Part shown: in pieces, positions 8,957 through 17,571 of the stretch
How the letters are laid out: every line of letters begins with the position of its first letter
Position numbering within the stretch: position 1 is the stretch's first letter
NCBI RefSeq assembly: GCF_037948395.1
Contig: NZ_CP149940.1
Span: 1,860,001 to 1,924,000, forward strand
Length of the DNA: 64,000 nucleotides
Reading direction: 5' to 3'
Origin: Serratia nevei
GTDB taxonomy: Bacteria; Pseudomonadota; Gammaproteobacteria; Enterobacterales; Enterobacteriaceae
Notes under the pieces: generated by a model
The model's input: the letters and a program-made list of their open reading frames with translations, nothing else
Told to the model about the DNA's origin: nothing
The model's database searches: none
Made by a program: the position numbers and the translations under genes

Positions 8957-9757
8957 TCAGTTTTTGCAGCCCATCAGCTCCGGCAGGACGCCGGGCTTGC
9001 TCTTCAGCGAGGCCTGCACGTCGTCCGGCAGACCGGCCCAGATGATCAGGCCGGTACGCTTCTCGATCTCGTCCACCGTCACGCGGAATTGGCAGAAATC
9101 GGCGCCCTTCGGCGTGTTTTGATCGAACAGAAAGGCGGCATAGTGGTTTACCGCCGGGCTGTTGTTGATGAAAATCACCTTCCAGTAGGCGCTGGGGATG
9201 GTGTGCGCTTTCTGGGTGCCCGGCAGTTTGCCCATATCGCGTTCATACAGCGGCCCGGTCACGGTATAGACCGAGGAGATATCGGCGCGATCGATCAGCT
9301 TGCGTTCCTGATCTTCCAGCCGCGCCCAGGCGCCCTGGTTAAGATCGGACTTTTGCGGCGTGATGTTGGACAGGTAGTTCAGCGATTCCCAGTCGGAAAC
9401 GCCCGCCAACGAGGCCAGCGGCGCCTGATGGCCGCGATCGACCTTCAACGCCGCATTGGCACCGGTGTAATCGGCGGGCGCCAGGGTATCCGCCGGATTG
9501 AGCGCCGGGTCGGTTTTCCAGTTGCGCGTCTTGCCGCTGGCCGGCGTGTCTTTGGTGATGTGATAGGCCACCCAGTTGGCGAACTTGGTGGTGCTGTTGT
9601 TGTTCAACGTATAAGCATGACGCACGATCGACACGTTGCTGCTGCCGCCGGTCGGGCAGCCGACCGCGCAGTTGTCGATGGATTCGAGCGTGTCGGCCGA
9701 CGCCTGTGCGGCGAACAGCAGGGCGGCCAGGGCCAACATCTTGTTGTTAAAGCGCAT
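8957..9757 (-). CDS. nucA: Secreted sugar-nonspecific endonuclease NucA (Serratia nuclease)
   Basis: A 266-residue secreted DNA/RNA non-specific nuclease whose sequence agrees with the S. marcescens enzyme throughout as I remember it. A 21-residue signal peptide (RFNNKMLALAALLFAAQASA) precedes mature DTLES. The DRGH motif contains the catalytic His (89 of the mature protein), and the Mg-binding Asn lies about 30 residues later in YLSNITPQ. Four cysteines, two near the mature N terminus (NCAVGC) and two near the C-terminal region (FCQF, GCKN), are the known disulfide partners. I chose the second ATG because GAGG lies 8 bases before it and only 2 before the upstream ATG at 9763. A LexA box lies upstream, agreeing with the known SOS control of this gene. 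Confidence 0.98.
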   Translation of the reverse strand: MRFNNKMLALAALLFAAQASADTLESIDNCAVGCPTGGSSNVSIVRHAYTLNNNSTTKFANWVAYHITKDTPASGKTRNWKTDPALNPADTLAPADYTGANAALKVDRGHQAPLASLAGVSDWESLNYLSNITPQKSDLNQGAWARLEDQERKLIDRADISSVYTVTGPLYERDMGKLPGTQKAHTIPSAYWKVIFINNSPAVNHYAAFLFDQNTPKGADFCQFRVTVDEIEKRTGLIIWAGLPDDVQASLKSKPGVLPELMGCKN

Positions 9758-9785
9758 ATTCATATCCTCAATAAGTTAAAAAACA

Positions 9786-9801
9786 CTGTATATATTTACA
9801 G
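9786..9801 (-). promoter_or_regulatory. LexA (SOS) box upstream of nucA
   Basis: CTGTATATATTTACAG fits the LexA consensus CTGT-N8-ACAG at every fixed position with an AT-rich centre. It ends 29 bases before the nucA start codon and overlaps the expected promoter, where LexA would repress. SOS induction of Serratia nuclease is established; here the operator is directly visible. Confidence 0.93.
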
Positions 9802-9838
9802 TGAATTAAACTTATCGCAGTGAAACGAATACAACAAT

Positions 9839-9856
9839 GCAACATATTCATGTTGC
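9839..9856. promoter_or_regulatory. Inverted repeat upstream of nucA (possible operator)
   Basis: GCAACAT-ATTC-ATGTTGC is a perfect 7-base inverted repeat with a 4-base centre, about 82-99 bases upstream of the nucA start. Its position fits an activator site. It does not match the Ogr/NucC-type TGT-N12-ACA pattern, so the protein that would bind it is unknown. Confidence 0.4.
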
Positions 9857-9909
9857 GAATGTGTCAGCGTTAGCAGAGCGGAACGGCGCCTTACACGCCG
9901 CTTGGCCGA

Positions 9910-11370
9910 TCAAAAACGCCAAAATGCGCGTGAACAAAGGATCAGCATCGGATAGATCTCGAGGCGGCCGAGCAGCATGGCGGCGCACATCAGCCATTTC
10001 GCCGCATCGTTCAACGTGCCGAAACCGGCGGCGGTTTCTCCGTACCCCAGCCCCATATTGTTGATGCAGGCGGCGACGGTGGCGAAGGCGGTGACCAGAT
10101 CATAGCCCATCAGATTCAGCAGCCAGATAAACAAGCAGGTGAACAGTACATAGAGAAAGAAGAAGCTCCAAACGGAGCGCAGCGTTCGATCCTGGATCGG
10201 TGCATTGCCGACCTTGATGGTATACATGGCGTTGGGATGCACCAGCTGGTTGATCTCGAGCCGGCTTTGCTTGTACATGATCAGAAAACGCAGTGCTTTA
10301 ATGCCGCCGCAGGTGGAGCCGACGCAGCCGCCGAAGAAACTCGCCGCCAGCAGCAGCATGATGGTATGGGACGGGATCCGGGTGTAATCGGCAATCGCCA
10401 GGCCGTTGTCGGTCATCATCGAGCTGGTGAGGAAAAAGCCGTGCACGAAGGCGTCTTTGGCGCCGTACATGCCTGAACGGTATAGCTCGATACACACGAT
10501 CGCCACGACGATGGCCAGAATCAACAGGAAAAAGCGCAGCTCGGGGCTGCGGTACAGCGGTTTCAGGCTGCGGCGGCCGACGGCCACGAAATAGAGCGTG
10601 AAGTTCACCGCCGCCAGAATAGAGAAAATGCCGCCGACCATTTCCACTGCCGAACTGTCGTAGTACCCCAGGCTTTCGTTGCGGGTGGAAAATCCGCCGA
10701 GCGAAACGGTGGAAATGCCGTGGCATAACGCATCGAACCACGGCATGCCCGCCAGACGAAAGGCGACGGTACAGGCCAACCCCAGCCCAAGGTAGATCAA
10801 CCACAGGTTTTTCGAGGTATCGGCCAGGCGTGGCGTCAGGCGTTCCTCCTTGAACGGGCCGGGCATTTCCGACTGGTAAAGTTTGGCGCCGCCGATGCCC
10901 AGCAGCGGCAGCACGGCCACCGCCAACACGATAACCCCGAGGCCGCCGATAAAATTGAGCTGGGAACGGTAGTAGAGGACCGATTTGGGCACGTTCGAGA
11001 CGTCATTCAGCACCGAGGCGCCGGTGGTGGTGATGCCGGAGACTCCCTCAAACATCGCGTCGACCAGCCGGACGTTCAGCGTATCATCCAGCCACAGCGG
11101 CAGGGCGCTGATCGCGGAAAACAGCAGCCAAAACATCACGATGATCAGAAAGCCGTCCTGAGTGCGCAACTGCACTTTCGACTGGCGGGTGCTGAACCAG
11201 CCCAATCCGCCGAGCGTGGCGGCCACCACCAGGGTATAGAAGAATGAGAAGGCGCTTTTTTCTTTATACAACAGGCCCATCAGCAGGGGCGGGATCATCG
11301 AAAGGCTGTAAAGAAGGACCAAAAAGCTGCAAAGATGAATGACGACCAGGATTTGTTTGGTTCTGACCAT
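9910..11370 (-). CDS. Trk-system potassium uptake protein, TrkH/TrkG family
   Basis: A 486-residue membrane subunit of a Trk potassium channel/transporter. The four pore-loop repeats of the superfamily are visible, each with its selectivity-filter glycine: GITTTGAS, STVSLGGFS, SSMMTDNGLA and NNMGLGYGE. The terminal LGRLEIYPMLIL motif is typical of TrkH/TrkG. Gating requires a TrkA partner, which is not in the window. I start at the ATG at 11370; a TTG nine codons upstream is the alternative. It is likely a second paralogue beside the core trkH found elsewhere in enterics (inference). No obvious operon partner. Confidence 0.93.
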   Translation of the reverse strand: MVRTKQILVVIHLCSFLVLLYSLSMIPPLLMGLLYKEKSAFSFFYTLVVAATLGGLGWFSTRQSKVQLRTQDGFLIIVMFWLLFSAISALPLWLDDTLNVRLVDAMFEGVSGITTTGASVLNDVSNVPKSVLYYRSQLNFIGGLGVIVLAVAVLPLLGIGGAKLYQSEMPGPFKEERLTPRLADTSKNLWLIYLGLGLACTVAFRLAGMPWFDALCHGISTVSLGGFSTRNESLGYYDSSAVEMVGGIFSILAAVNFTLYFVAVGRRSLKPLYRSPELRFFLLILAIVVAIVCIELYRSGMYGAKDAFVHGFFLTSSMMTDNGLAIADYTRIPSHTIMLLLAASFFGGCVGSTCGGIKALRFLIMYKQSRLEINQLVHPNAMYTIKVGNAPIQDRTLRSVWSFFFLYVLFTCLFIWLLNLMGYDLVTAFATVAACINNMGLGYGETAAGFGTLNDAAKWLMCAAMLLGRLEIYPMLILCSRAFWRF

Positions 11371-11504
11371 GCTGTTGCTCGGAATGCCTGCCGACAATGT
11401 GTCAATTTATTGAAGTGTATCAAGCATAAAGCAGGCGATATAAAAATAGCGTAAAAATTCATATCGCCGAATAAATATGGCCGGTGAGCCTGCCGGGGAA
11501 GACG

Positions 11505-11852
11505 TTATTCCAGCAGGTCGTTGACCGTGCGGCGCACATAGTGCGTCATTTGCGCCAGATCGTCCGGCGACACCGGGCCGCCGCCGGCGCGCACCACCTG
11601 CTGTTCAATCTGGGCGATCTCTTGCTCGACTTTGTTGGCGATTTGCACTTTGACTATCTTGTCCACCGAAGACAGCAGCACCTTCAAGACCACTTTCAGC
11701 GCGATGTTCTCGCAGAACGAATCGTAGTGATGAACCGGCGGCGGCGGGGCCGGAGCCGGCTCGGGCGCGCGCGGAGCCAGAGCCTTGAAGCTGTCTACAT
11801 TTTCAATAATAAGATCCATGTCTCTTATTAGTTCATCAAAATCTTTAGACAC
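11505..11852 (-). CDS. Small hypothetical protein with proline-rich linker
   Basis: A 115-residue protein of no family that I recognise. It has an acidic N-terminal helix (SKDFDELIRDMDLIIENVDSF), a proline/alanine linker ([10 protein letters not shown]) and a helical C-terminal region with coiled-coil-like heptads (NKVEQEIAQIEQQV). I chose GTG 11852 because AAGGGA is spaced 8 bases upstream; a longer reading frame reaching 11915 has no better ribosome site. No signal peptide or membrane segment. It stands alone between trkH and wrbA, so its role is unknown. Confidence 0.6.
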   Translation of the reverse strand: MSKDFDELIRDMDLIIENVDSFKALAPRAPEPAPAPPPPVHHYDSFCENIALKVVLKVLLSSVDKIVKVQIANKVEQEIAQIEQQVVRAGGGPVSPDDLAQMTHYVRRTVNDLLE

Positions 11853-12055
11853 TGACTTATTCCCTTCGCTGTGCGCAAAAAACAGAACGCCCGTCCTCGC
11901 GCCTAAGGCTGACAAGCGACGGGCAGAACGAATTCGGGCCTGGCCTTCAGACGCTGAATGGCCGGGGGAGGGGCATTCTAACCTTGCGGCGGGTCGGCAA
12001 CAAGATGGGGCCGTGCGAATGCGCGGCCCTTTGAATCACAGGCGCAGGAGGGTGC

Positions 12056-12655
12056 TTAACTTTTCAGCTTGGCGGTGATTTTTGCCACGTGCTCGCCCTG
12101 ATAGCGGGCAATGGTCAATTCTTCGTTGCTCGGTTGCCGCGAACCATCGGCGCCGGCGATGGTGGTGGCGCCATACGGGGTGCCGCCGCGTACCTGCGAA
12201 ACGTCAAACAGCTCTGGCGTGGCATAGCCGATCGGCACGATGATGAAACCGTGGTGCGCCAGCGTGGTCCAGGTGGAACTGATGGTGTGTTCCTGGCCGC
12301 CGCCGGTGCCGGTGGAAGAGAAGACGCTGCCTACCTTGCCGTACAACGCGCCGGAAGCCCACAGGCCGCCGGTCTGATCGAGGAAGGTGCGCATCTGCCC
12401 GGCCATATTGCCGAAGCGGGTCGGCGTGCCGAAGATAATGCCGTCATAGTCCGCCAGCTCCTGCGGGCTGGCGACCGGCGCCTGCTGATGTTGTTTGCCC
12501 CCGGCTTTGGCAAAGGCCTCCGGCGTCATGGTTTCCGGCACGCGTTTAATCGTCACGTCCACGCCGTTAACCCGATTCGCGCCTTCGGCCACCGCCTGCG
12601 CCAGGTGTTCGACATGGCCGTACATTGAGTAATAAAGCACCAACACTTTCGTCAT
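12056..12655 (-). CDS. wrbA: NAD(P)H:quinone oxidoreductase WrbA
   Basis: A 199-residue flavodoxin-like FMN enzyme that reduces quinones by two electrons, avoiding semiquinone formation. It shows the WrbA signatures: the phosphate-binding [12 protein letters not shown] loop at the N terminus, [13 protein letters not shown] around residue 80, the [11 protein letters not shown] segment near residue 115, and the C-terminal [11 protein letters not shown]. Length is that of E. coli WrbA. It stands alone, with start ATG 12655. Confidence 0.97.
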   Translation of the reverse strand: MTKVLVLYYSMYGHVEHLAQAVAEGANRVNGVDVTIKRVPETMTPEAFAKAGGKQHQQAPVASPQELADYDGIIFGTPTRFGNMAGQMRTFLDQTGGLWASGALYGKVGSVFSSTGTGGGQEHTISSTWTTLAHHGFIIVPIGYATPELFDVSQVRGGTPYGATTIAGADGSRQPSNEELTIARYQGEHVAKITAKLKS

Positions 12656-12741
12656 GTTCCGTACTCCCGCTCAGATGATTAACAAAAACCCTTGATAAGC
12701 ATAGAAGCGAATGACGAATTTGGTTTTGTCGAATGGCGGAT

Positions 12742-13212
12742 TCAGGGCAAGCGCCGCAGCTTGTGCGCCAGCCGCTGTTCCTGCCAGCGGCTGAAGACAT
12801 TGCGCAGCAGCAGGGTACGCACCGCCCGCATGACCAGCGCGAGGCTCATGCCGCCGATCGCCCACAGCGACCAGAGATATTGCGGATGGGTAAACCAGTT
12901 GATGGCGAACAACATCACGCCAATCACGGCGAAACGTACCGCCATGCTCAGCAGTTTGCCTTCTGCCGCGACCTGGCGACGAATGCGCTGTTCGTCAGGC
13001 GTCTCCTCCTCCATTGCCTGTTGCGGCTGCGCATTGAGATCGCTGACCTGCACGCCCAGCGCGGCAGCGATCGCGGTCAAGGTTTCCAGGCTGGCCTGTT
13101 CACCGTTTTCTATCCGCTGGACGGTGCGGGTGCTGAGGCCGGCGATCGTCGCCAGCTGCTCCTGCGACCAGCCTTTTTCCAGACGTAATGGCCTGATGCG
13201 GTACTTTTGCAT
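12742..13212 (-). CDS. HTH (XRE family) regulator with C-terminal two-helix membrane domain
   Basis: A 156-residue protein. Residues 5-60 form a Cro/CI-type HTH (EKGWSQEQLATIAGLSTRTVQRIENGEQ). The C-terminal half holds two hydrophobic segments (LLSMAVRFAVIGVMLFAINWF and LWSLWAIGGMSLALVMRAV), matching the 2TM domain often fused to small XRE regulators. It is probably a membrane-anchored transcription factor. Targets and signal are unknown. It is transcribed away from the adjacent XRE-cupin gene. Confidence 0.85.
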   Translation of the reverse strand: MQKYRIRPLRLEKGWSQEQLATIAGLSTRTVQRIENGEQASLETLTAIAAALGVQVSDLNAQPQQAMEEETPDEQRIRRQVAAEGKLLSMAVRFAVIGVMLFAINWFTHPQYLWSLWAIGGMSLALVMRAVRTLLLRNVFSRWQEQRLAHKLRRLP

Positions 13213-13329
13213 GGTGCACTCCTGAGTTCGCTGTCACTGTCATTCAGTGTAGGGCGAGCGGGTTGGCGGCGCCACGACAGCGGCACGACAGCGACACGAC
13301 ATCCGCCGCCGGTGCGGGCCGGCGGGCGG

Positions 13330-13905
13330 TCAGAAGGCGACGTTGCGGATAAAACGCAGGGGCAGGTCGCCGTGGTTGGCGTAAGCGTAGCGTTGATCGC
13401 TGTTGAAGGTTTGCGCGGCGCCGGCGGTGAGCGTCAGCGTATCTTGTTCCAGCTCCAGCGTCAGGGTACCGGCAATCACGTAGATCATTTCGCTCCAGCC
13501 TTCGGCGTCCGGCGCAGAGTCATAGCGCTCGCCCGGCATCAGCGTCCATTCCCACAGCTCGGCCCGCTGCCGCGCCGGTACGCTGGCGGCGAACAGCGCC
13601 TGGCTGCCCGGCTGCGCGCCTTGCCAGGCCAATTCCCCGACCATATGGCTGCCGCGCGCCTCCGGTGCCTGGATCAGGTCGGTAAAGGAAATCGCCAGGG
13701 CGGCGGCGATCTTGTCGAGCACCGCCAGGCTGACGTTGCGATCGCCGGCCTCGATGCCCGCCAACATGCGACGGCTGACGCCGGAAAGCTCGGCCAGCGC
13801 CATTTGGCTCAGGCCCGCCTGTTGGCGGTAGCCGCGCAGATTGCTGCTCAGGTACTGCAGCACCTTGGGGGGATCGGTTTTTGCGTTATGCGCCGTATTG
13901 CTCAT
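13330..13905 (-). CDS. XRE-family regulator with C-terminal cupin domain
   Basis: A 191-residue regulator. The N-terminal HTH covers about residues 15-75 (LRGYRQQAGLSQMALAELSGVSRRMLAGIEAG). The C-terminal cupin fold has the conserved pattern around GERYDSAPDAEGWSEMIYVIAGTLTLEL. Such HTH-cupin proteins usually sense a small metabolite in the cupin and regulate a neighbouring transporter or enzyme. It is divergent from the DMT exporter gene starting 67 bases away, which is therefore the most likely target (inference). Confidence 0.9.
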   Translation of the reverse strand: MSNTAHNAKTDPPKVLQYLSSNLRGYRQQAGLSQMALAELSGVSRRMLAGIEAGDRNVSLAVLDKIAAALAISFTDLIQAPEARGSHMVGELAWQGAQPGSQALFAASVPARQRAELWEWTLMPGERYDSAPDAEGWSEMIYVIAGTLTLELEQDTLTLTAGAAQTFNSDQRYAYANHGDLPLRFIRNVAF

Positions 13906-13972
13906 CGCCGGACTTTATCTCATACTGGCAGGATCTGTGCATTATATTGCACTCAGCAGGAAGGGCAAGCCG

Positions 13973-14896
13973 GTGTCAGCAGCAAAAAAATCCTTTATTT
14001 CCGCCATGGTTCCGCAAATCAGGCTGCCGGAAGCGGTGTTGATTTTCATCACCATGATCTGGGGCGGCACCTTTTTGGCGGTGCATCACGCGATGCAGGT
14101 CAGCGGGCCGTTCTTTTTCGTCGGCCTGCGTTTCGCCACCGCTACGCTGGCGCTGACCCTGTTTTCGCTGCGCGTGTTGCGCGGCCTGACCCTGTATGAA
14201 CTGAAGGCGGGCGGGCTGATTGGGCTGGCGATTATGTTTGGTTACAGTATGCAAACCGTCGGCCTGCAGACCATCACCAGCAGCCAATCGGCGTTTATCA
14301 CCGCTATGTACGTGCCGATCGTGCCACTGTTGCAATGGCTGGTGCTGGGGCGGTTCCCCGGCATCATGTCGTGGATCGGCATTCTGTTGGCCTTTACCGG
14401 CCTGATGCTGCTGGCGGCGCCGAGCAGCACCGACATGACGCTGAGCCTCGGCGAAATTCTGACGCTGGCCGGTACCCTGGGGATGGCGGCAGAGATCATT
14501 CTGATCGGCGCCTTCGCCGGTAAGGTGAATATCCGCCGGGTGACCATCGTGCAGCTGGCGACCGCCTCGCTGACCTCATTTTTAATGATGGCGCCGACCG
14601 GCGAGTCGCCGCCGCCGTATTCGGATTATCTGCTGTACAGCGCCATTGGGCTGGGGCTGGCCAGCGCCTTGATTCAGTTGACCATGAACTGGGCACAGCG
14701 CAGCGTTTCGCCGACTCGGGCCACGGTGATTTACGCCGGCGAACCGGTCTGGGCCGGCATCGTCGGGCGGTTGGCCGGCGAGCGTTTGCCGGGCGTGGCG
14801 TTATTGGGGGGCGCGTTGATCGTGATTGGGGTGGTGGTCAGCGAGCTGCGCGTGCGGCGCAAGGATAAAGCGGCGGTGGCGACGGAAGCGGATTAG
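13973..14896 (+). CDS. DMT-superfamily (EamA) transporter
   Basis: A 307-residue membrane protein with ten predicted helices in two EamA repeats (first from LPEAVLIFITMIWGGTF, second from LGEILTLAGTLGMAAEI). I chose the GTG at 13973 because AGGAAGG lies 8 bases upstream. An extended frame to 13841 would overlap the divergent XRE-cupin gene and is unlikely. Members export amino acids or other small metabolites; the substrate is not predictable here. Control by the divergent XRE-cupin regulator is plausible. Confidence 0.88.
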   Translation: MSAAKKSFISAMVPQIRLPEAVLIFITMIWGGTFLAVHHAMQVSGPFFFVGLRFATATLALTLFSLRVLRGLTLYELKAGGLIGLAIMFGYSMQTVGLQTITSSQSAFITAMYVPIVPLLQWLVLGRFPGIMSWIGILLAFTGLMLLAAPSSTDMTLSLGEILTLAGTLGMAAEIILIGAFAGKVNIRRVTIVQLATASLTSFLMMAPTGESPPPYSDYLLYSAIGLGLASALIQLTMNWAQRSVSPTRATVIYAGEPVWAGIVGRLAGERLPGVALLGGALIVIGVVVSELRVRRKDKAAVATEAD

Positions 14897-14913
14897 CGCG
14901 GAGGCTTAGAAGG

Positions 14914-14945
14914 AAAAAAGGGGCGGAGATATCCGCCCCTTTTTG
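14914..14945. terminator. Bidirectional terminator between the DMT gene and cycA
   Basis: The perfect hairpin GGGGCGGA-GATA-TCCGCCCC (14920-14939) is flanked by A6 on the left and T5 on the right, so both strands show stem plus U-tract. It lies between two convergent genes. Confidence 0.92.
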
Positions 14946-14947
14946 CA

Positions 14948-16348
14948 TCATGCGGTTTTCTTCTTGCGCAGGAACACGTAAGACAGGCCGAGCACGATGA
15001 ACCACAGCGGGGTGACGATCAACGCCTGGCGGGTGTCTTCGCGCAGCGACAGCAGCACCAGCACGAACACGAAGAACGCCATGCACACCCAGCACATCAG
15101 TTTGCCGGCCGGCATCTTGTAGATCGATTTCTGGTGCAGCGCCGGGCGCTGTTTACGGTAGACCAGATACGAGCACAGGATGATGGTCCAAACGAACATG
15201 AACAGAATCGCCGATACGGTGGTCACCAGGGTGAAGACCGTCATCACGTTCGGGATCAGGTAAATCAGCACCACGCCGCCCAGCAGGCAGATGCAGGAGA
15301 AGGTGAGGCCGTTGGCCGGCACCGCGCGCTTGGACAGAGTGGCGAACGATTTTGGCGCGTCGCCTTCCTGCGCCAGCCCGAACAGCATGCGGCTGGTGGA
15401 GAACACGCCGCTGTTGGCGGAGGAGGCGGCGGAGGTCAGCACCACGAAGTTGATCACGCTGGCCGCGGCAGGCAGGCCGATCAGCACGAACAGTTCAACG
15501 AACGGGCTCTTGTCCGGCACCACGGAGCTCCACGGCGTCACCGACATGATGACGATCAGGGAGAACACGTAGAACATGATGATGCGGATCGGAATCGAGT
15601 TGATGGCGCGCGGCAGCGATTTCTCCGGATCCTTGGTTTCTGCGGCGGTGGTGCCCACCAGCTCAATGCCGACGAAGGCGAATACCGCAATCTGGAAGCC
15701 GGCGAAGAAGCCGCTGATGCCTTTCGGGAACATGCCGCCGTCATTCCACAGATGGGTGAATGAGGCCACGGTGCCGGTCGGCGACTGGAACTGCATGGCG
15801 ATCATCACCAGCCCGGCGACGATCAGCCCGACGATGGCGACGATTTTGATCATCGCAAACCAGAATTCCATTTCGCCGAACATCTTCACGGTCGCCAGGT
15901 TAAGGCCGAGCAGCAACAGTACGCACAGCAGCGAAGCGATCCATTGCGACAGCCCGGGGAACCAGAACTGGGCGTAGGCGGTAATCGCTACGACGTCGGC
16001 GATGCCGGTGACCACCCAGCAGAACCAGTAGGTCCAGCCGGTGAAGAAACCGGCCCACGGGCCGAGCAGATCCGCAGCGAAATCGCTGAACGATTTGTAT
16101 TCCAGATTGGACAGCAGCAGCTCGCCCATGGCGCGCATCACGAAGAACAGCATAAAGCCGATGATCATGTACACGAAGATGATCGAAGGGCCGGCCAGGC
16201 TGATGGTTTTACCTGAGCCCATAAACAGACCGGTGCCGATGGCGCCGCCGATGGCGATCAGTTGAATATGTCGGTTAGTGAGGTTTCGCCGTAGATGATC
16301 TTCTGAAGCGGGCGTCGCGTCAGTCGCTATTTTAGAGTGATCTACCAT
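14948..16348 (-). CDS. cycA: D-serine/D-alanine/glycine permease CycA
   Basis: A 466-residue APC-family proton symporter for glycine, D-alanine and D-serine (also D-cycloserine uptake). It is nearly identical to E. coli CycA over long stretches: LRRNLTNRHIQLIAIGGAIG at the first helix, TAAETKDPEKSLPRAINSIP in the middle, and SIYKMPAGKLMCWVCMAFF near the end. I chose ATG 16348 (MVDHSKIA) because AGGA lies 9 bases upstream and the position agrees with E. coli. An upstream ATG at 16375 lacks a ribosome site. Confidence 0.97.
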   Translation of the reverse strand: MVDHSKIATDATPASEDHLRRNLTNRHIQLIAIGGAIGTGLFMGSGKTISLAGPSIIFVYMIIGFMLFFVMRAMGELLLSNLEYKSFSDFAADLLGPWAGFFTGWTYWFCWVVTGIADVVAITAYAQFWFPGLSQWIASLLCVLLLLGLNLATVKMFGEMEFWFAMIKIVAIVGLIVAGLVMIAMQFQSPTGTVASFTHLWNDGGMFPKGISGFFAGFQIAVFAFVGIELVGTTAAETKDPEKSLPRAINSIPIRIIMFYVFSLIVIMSVTPWSSVVPDKSPFVELFVLIGLPAAASVINFVVLTSAASSANSGVFSTSRMLFGLAQEGDAPKSFATLSKRAVPANGLTFSCICLLGGVVLIYLIPNVMTVFTLVTTVSAILFMFVWTIILCSYLVYRKQRPALHQKSIYKMPAGKLMCWVCMAFFVFVLVLLSLREDTRQALIVTPLWFIVLGLSYVFLRKKKTA

Positions 16349-16697
16349 CTGATGATGTCCTGTTTTACCTGTCATTAGTGAAGTCGCGAGCTCTGAAGTG
16401 GCTCTTTTTTATACATTTATCCGGTTGGCCCGGCTTTAGTAAGGTAGTGCAATAACGCCACCTTTGTGCAACATGTTTACAACATTTATACGCGGGATAA
16501 AAGTCGATCAATCTTTACACGGAGGAGGCAAATCGGACGTTCAGGGAGCGGAAGATTACTCTTCAAAAGGTGGGATTAATAGACCTTATGCGGCTTATCT
16601 CGTTGATTAAACAAAGGGTTGTAAAATTCGCATGAGAAAAAGTAATGAGTGTAAGCGTTTGACAGCGGCATTGGCGAGGAGGACAATTTATCCCGTT
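16349..16697. other. Intergenic region cycA / tRNA-Lys
   Basis: About 350 bases with no credible gene. It holds the leader of cycA on the minus strand and the tRNA promoter on the plus strand. Frames crossing it and the tRNA are the usual tRNA-derived artefacts. Confidence 0.7.
16659..16687 (+). promoter_or_regulatory. Promoter of tRNA-Lys
   Basis: TTGACA (16659-16664), a 17-base spacer and GACAAT (16682-16687) form a sigma-70 promoter whose start site would fall a few bases before the tRNA at 16698. Confidence 0.6.
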
Positions 16698-16773
16698 GGG
16701 TCGTTAGCTCAGTCGGTAGAGCAGTTGACTCTTAATCAATTGGTCACAGGTTCGAACCCTGTACGACCCACCA
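16698..16773 (+). tRNA. tRNA-Lys (anticodon CTT)
   Basis: A 76-base cloverleaf: acceptor GGGTCGT / ACGACCC with an encoded CCA end, D-arm GCTC..GAGC, anticodon stem GTTGA / TCAAT with loop CTCTTAA, and T-arm ACAGG-TTCGAAC-CCTGT. The middle of the loop reads CTT, so it decodes AAG only. E. coli K-12 lysine tRNAs all carry UUU, so this is an extra isoacceptor relative to that species. Confidence 0.95.
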
Positions 16774-16993
16774 ACCAAATCAGCGTGTTACGCCCAGGCT
16801 TTTCTCCGTTTCTTCCCGCATTGCGCCGTTTTAAGCGCGCATTCTGCAAAAAAATTCGCATTTTTCGACTGATGTTCAGAAAGGTGATCTGGCGCAAACT
16901 GCGGTGTTGCACGGCAGTTTATACGGCAAGAGAGGCTGTGCGCTGGCGCAACGTCGGCGCATGGGGCGGTCATTTGCCCAAGAATCTTTCAGG

Positions 16994-17497
16994 TCAAGAT
17001 GCGGGGAATAAATGCGCAGCCGACATCAAGATCAGCGCCCAGGCGGCGGCCGAGAGTGCGGCGGTGGCATAGACGCGCCCCAGCGGCAGCTTCAGCATGC
17101 CGGCCATCAGCGGTACGGTATAGCGCATTACCGCCAGAAAACGCGAGGCGAACAGCAATGGCAACCCGCGCTTTTGCAGGGCGCGCTGGGCTTTGTGCAG
17201 CGGCGCATGAAAACGCGCCGGTAGCCGGCTGCCAAGATCGCGGCGGCATAGCAGCGCGCCGCAGTGGAACGACAAGATCGATCCCAGCGCGGCCCCGAGG
17301 GTGATGGCCGCCCAAACGGTGCCGACAGGCAGCGCGTGCTTGCCCGCAACGATGCCCATCAGCAGCGTGACCGAGGCGGGCGGCAGGACGGAGGAAACGA
17401 AGATCACGGATTTACCCAGCGCAAACAGGAAAATCAGCAGCAGCAACATCTCCGGCTCCGGGCTGTATTTGGCGATAATGTGCGTCAATTCATCCAT
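16994..17497 (-). CDS. Small DedA/SNARE-associated-type membrane protein
   Basis: A 167-residue inner-membrane protein resembling the DedA (VTT) family. It has an N-terminal re-entrant/hydrophobic region (LLLLIFLFALGKSVIFVSSVLPP), a glycine-rich segment (LGAALGSILSFHCGALL), and a core RFLAVMRYTVPLMAGMLKLPL matching the family's F-R-x3-R/P-x-AG motif in the flippase hairpin. It is slightly shorter than YabI/YohD-type members. DedA proteins act in lipid-carrier recycling and membrane homeostasis. It stands alone; the start ATG 17497 has a weak ribosome site. Confidence 0.8.
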   Translation of the reverse strand: MDELTHIIAKYSPEPEMLLLLIFLFALGKSVIFVSSVLPPASVTLLMGIVAGKHALPVGTVWAAITLGAALGSILSFHCGALLCRRDLGSRLPARFHAPLHKAQRALQKRGLPLLFASRFLAVMRYTVPLMAGMLKLPLGRVYATAALSAAAWALILMSAAHLFPAS

Positions 17498-17571
17498 TTA
17501 ACACCTGTGGGCGAGGAGGCTGAATGCCAGTGTCCCATCCGCAGGTTCAATAATGGCTAAATAACGCGCCG

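Noticed and set aside
9757..9910. Search for an Ogr/NucC-type TGT-N12-ACA site before nucA
   Set aside because: Each ACA and TGT in the region was checked and none has the partner at the right distance.
13841..13972. N-terminal extension of the DMT transporter
   Set aside because: It overlaps the divergent XRE-cupin gene and lacks a ribosome site; GTG 13973 has AGGAAGG at 8 bases.
16632..17072. Plus-strand open frame of 146 codons over tRNA-Lys
   Set aside because: Its first third is a translation of the tRNA (the classic SLAQSVEQLTLNQLVTGSNPVRPT artefact) and the rest has no ribosome site or protein character.
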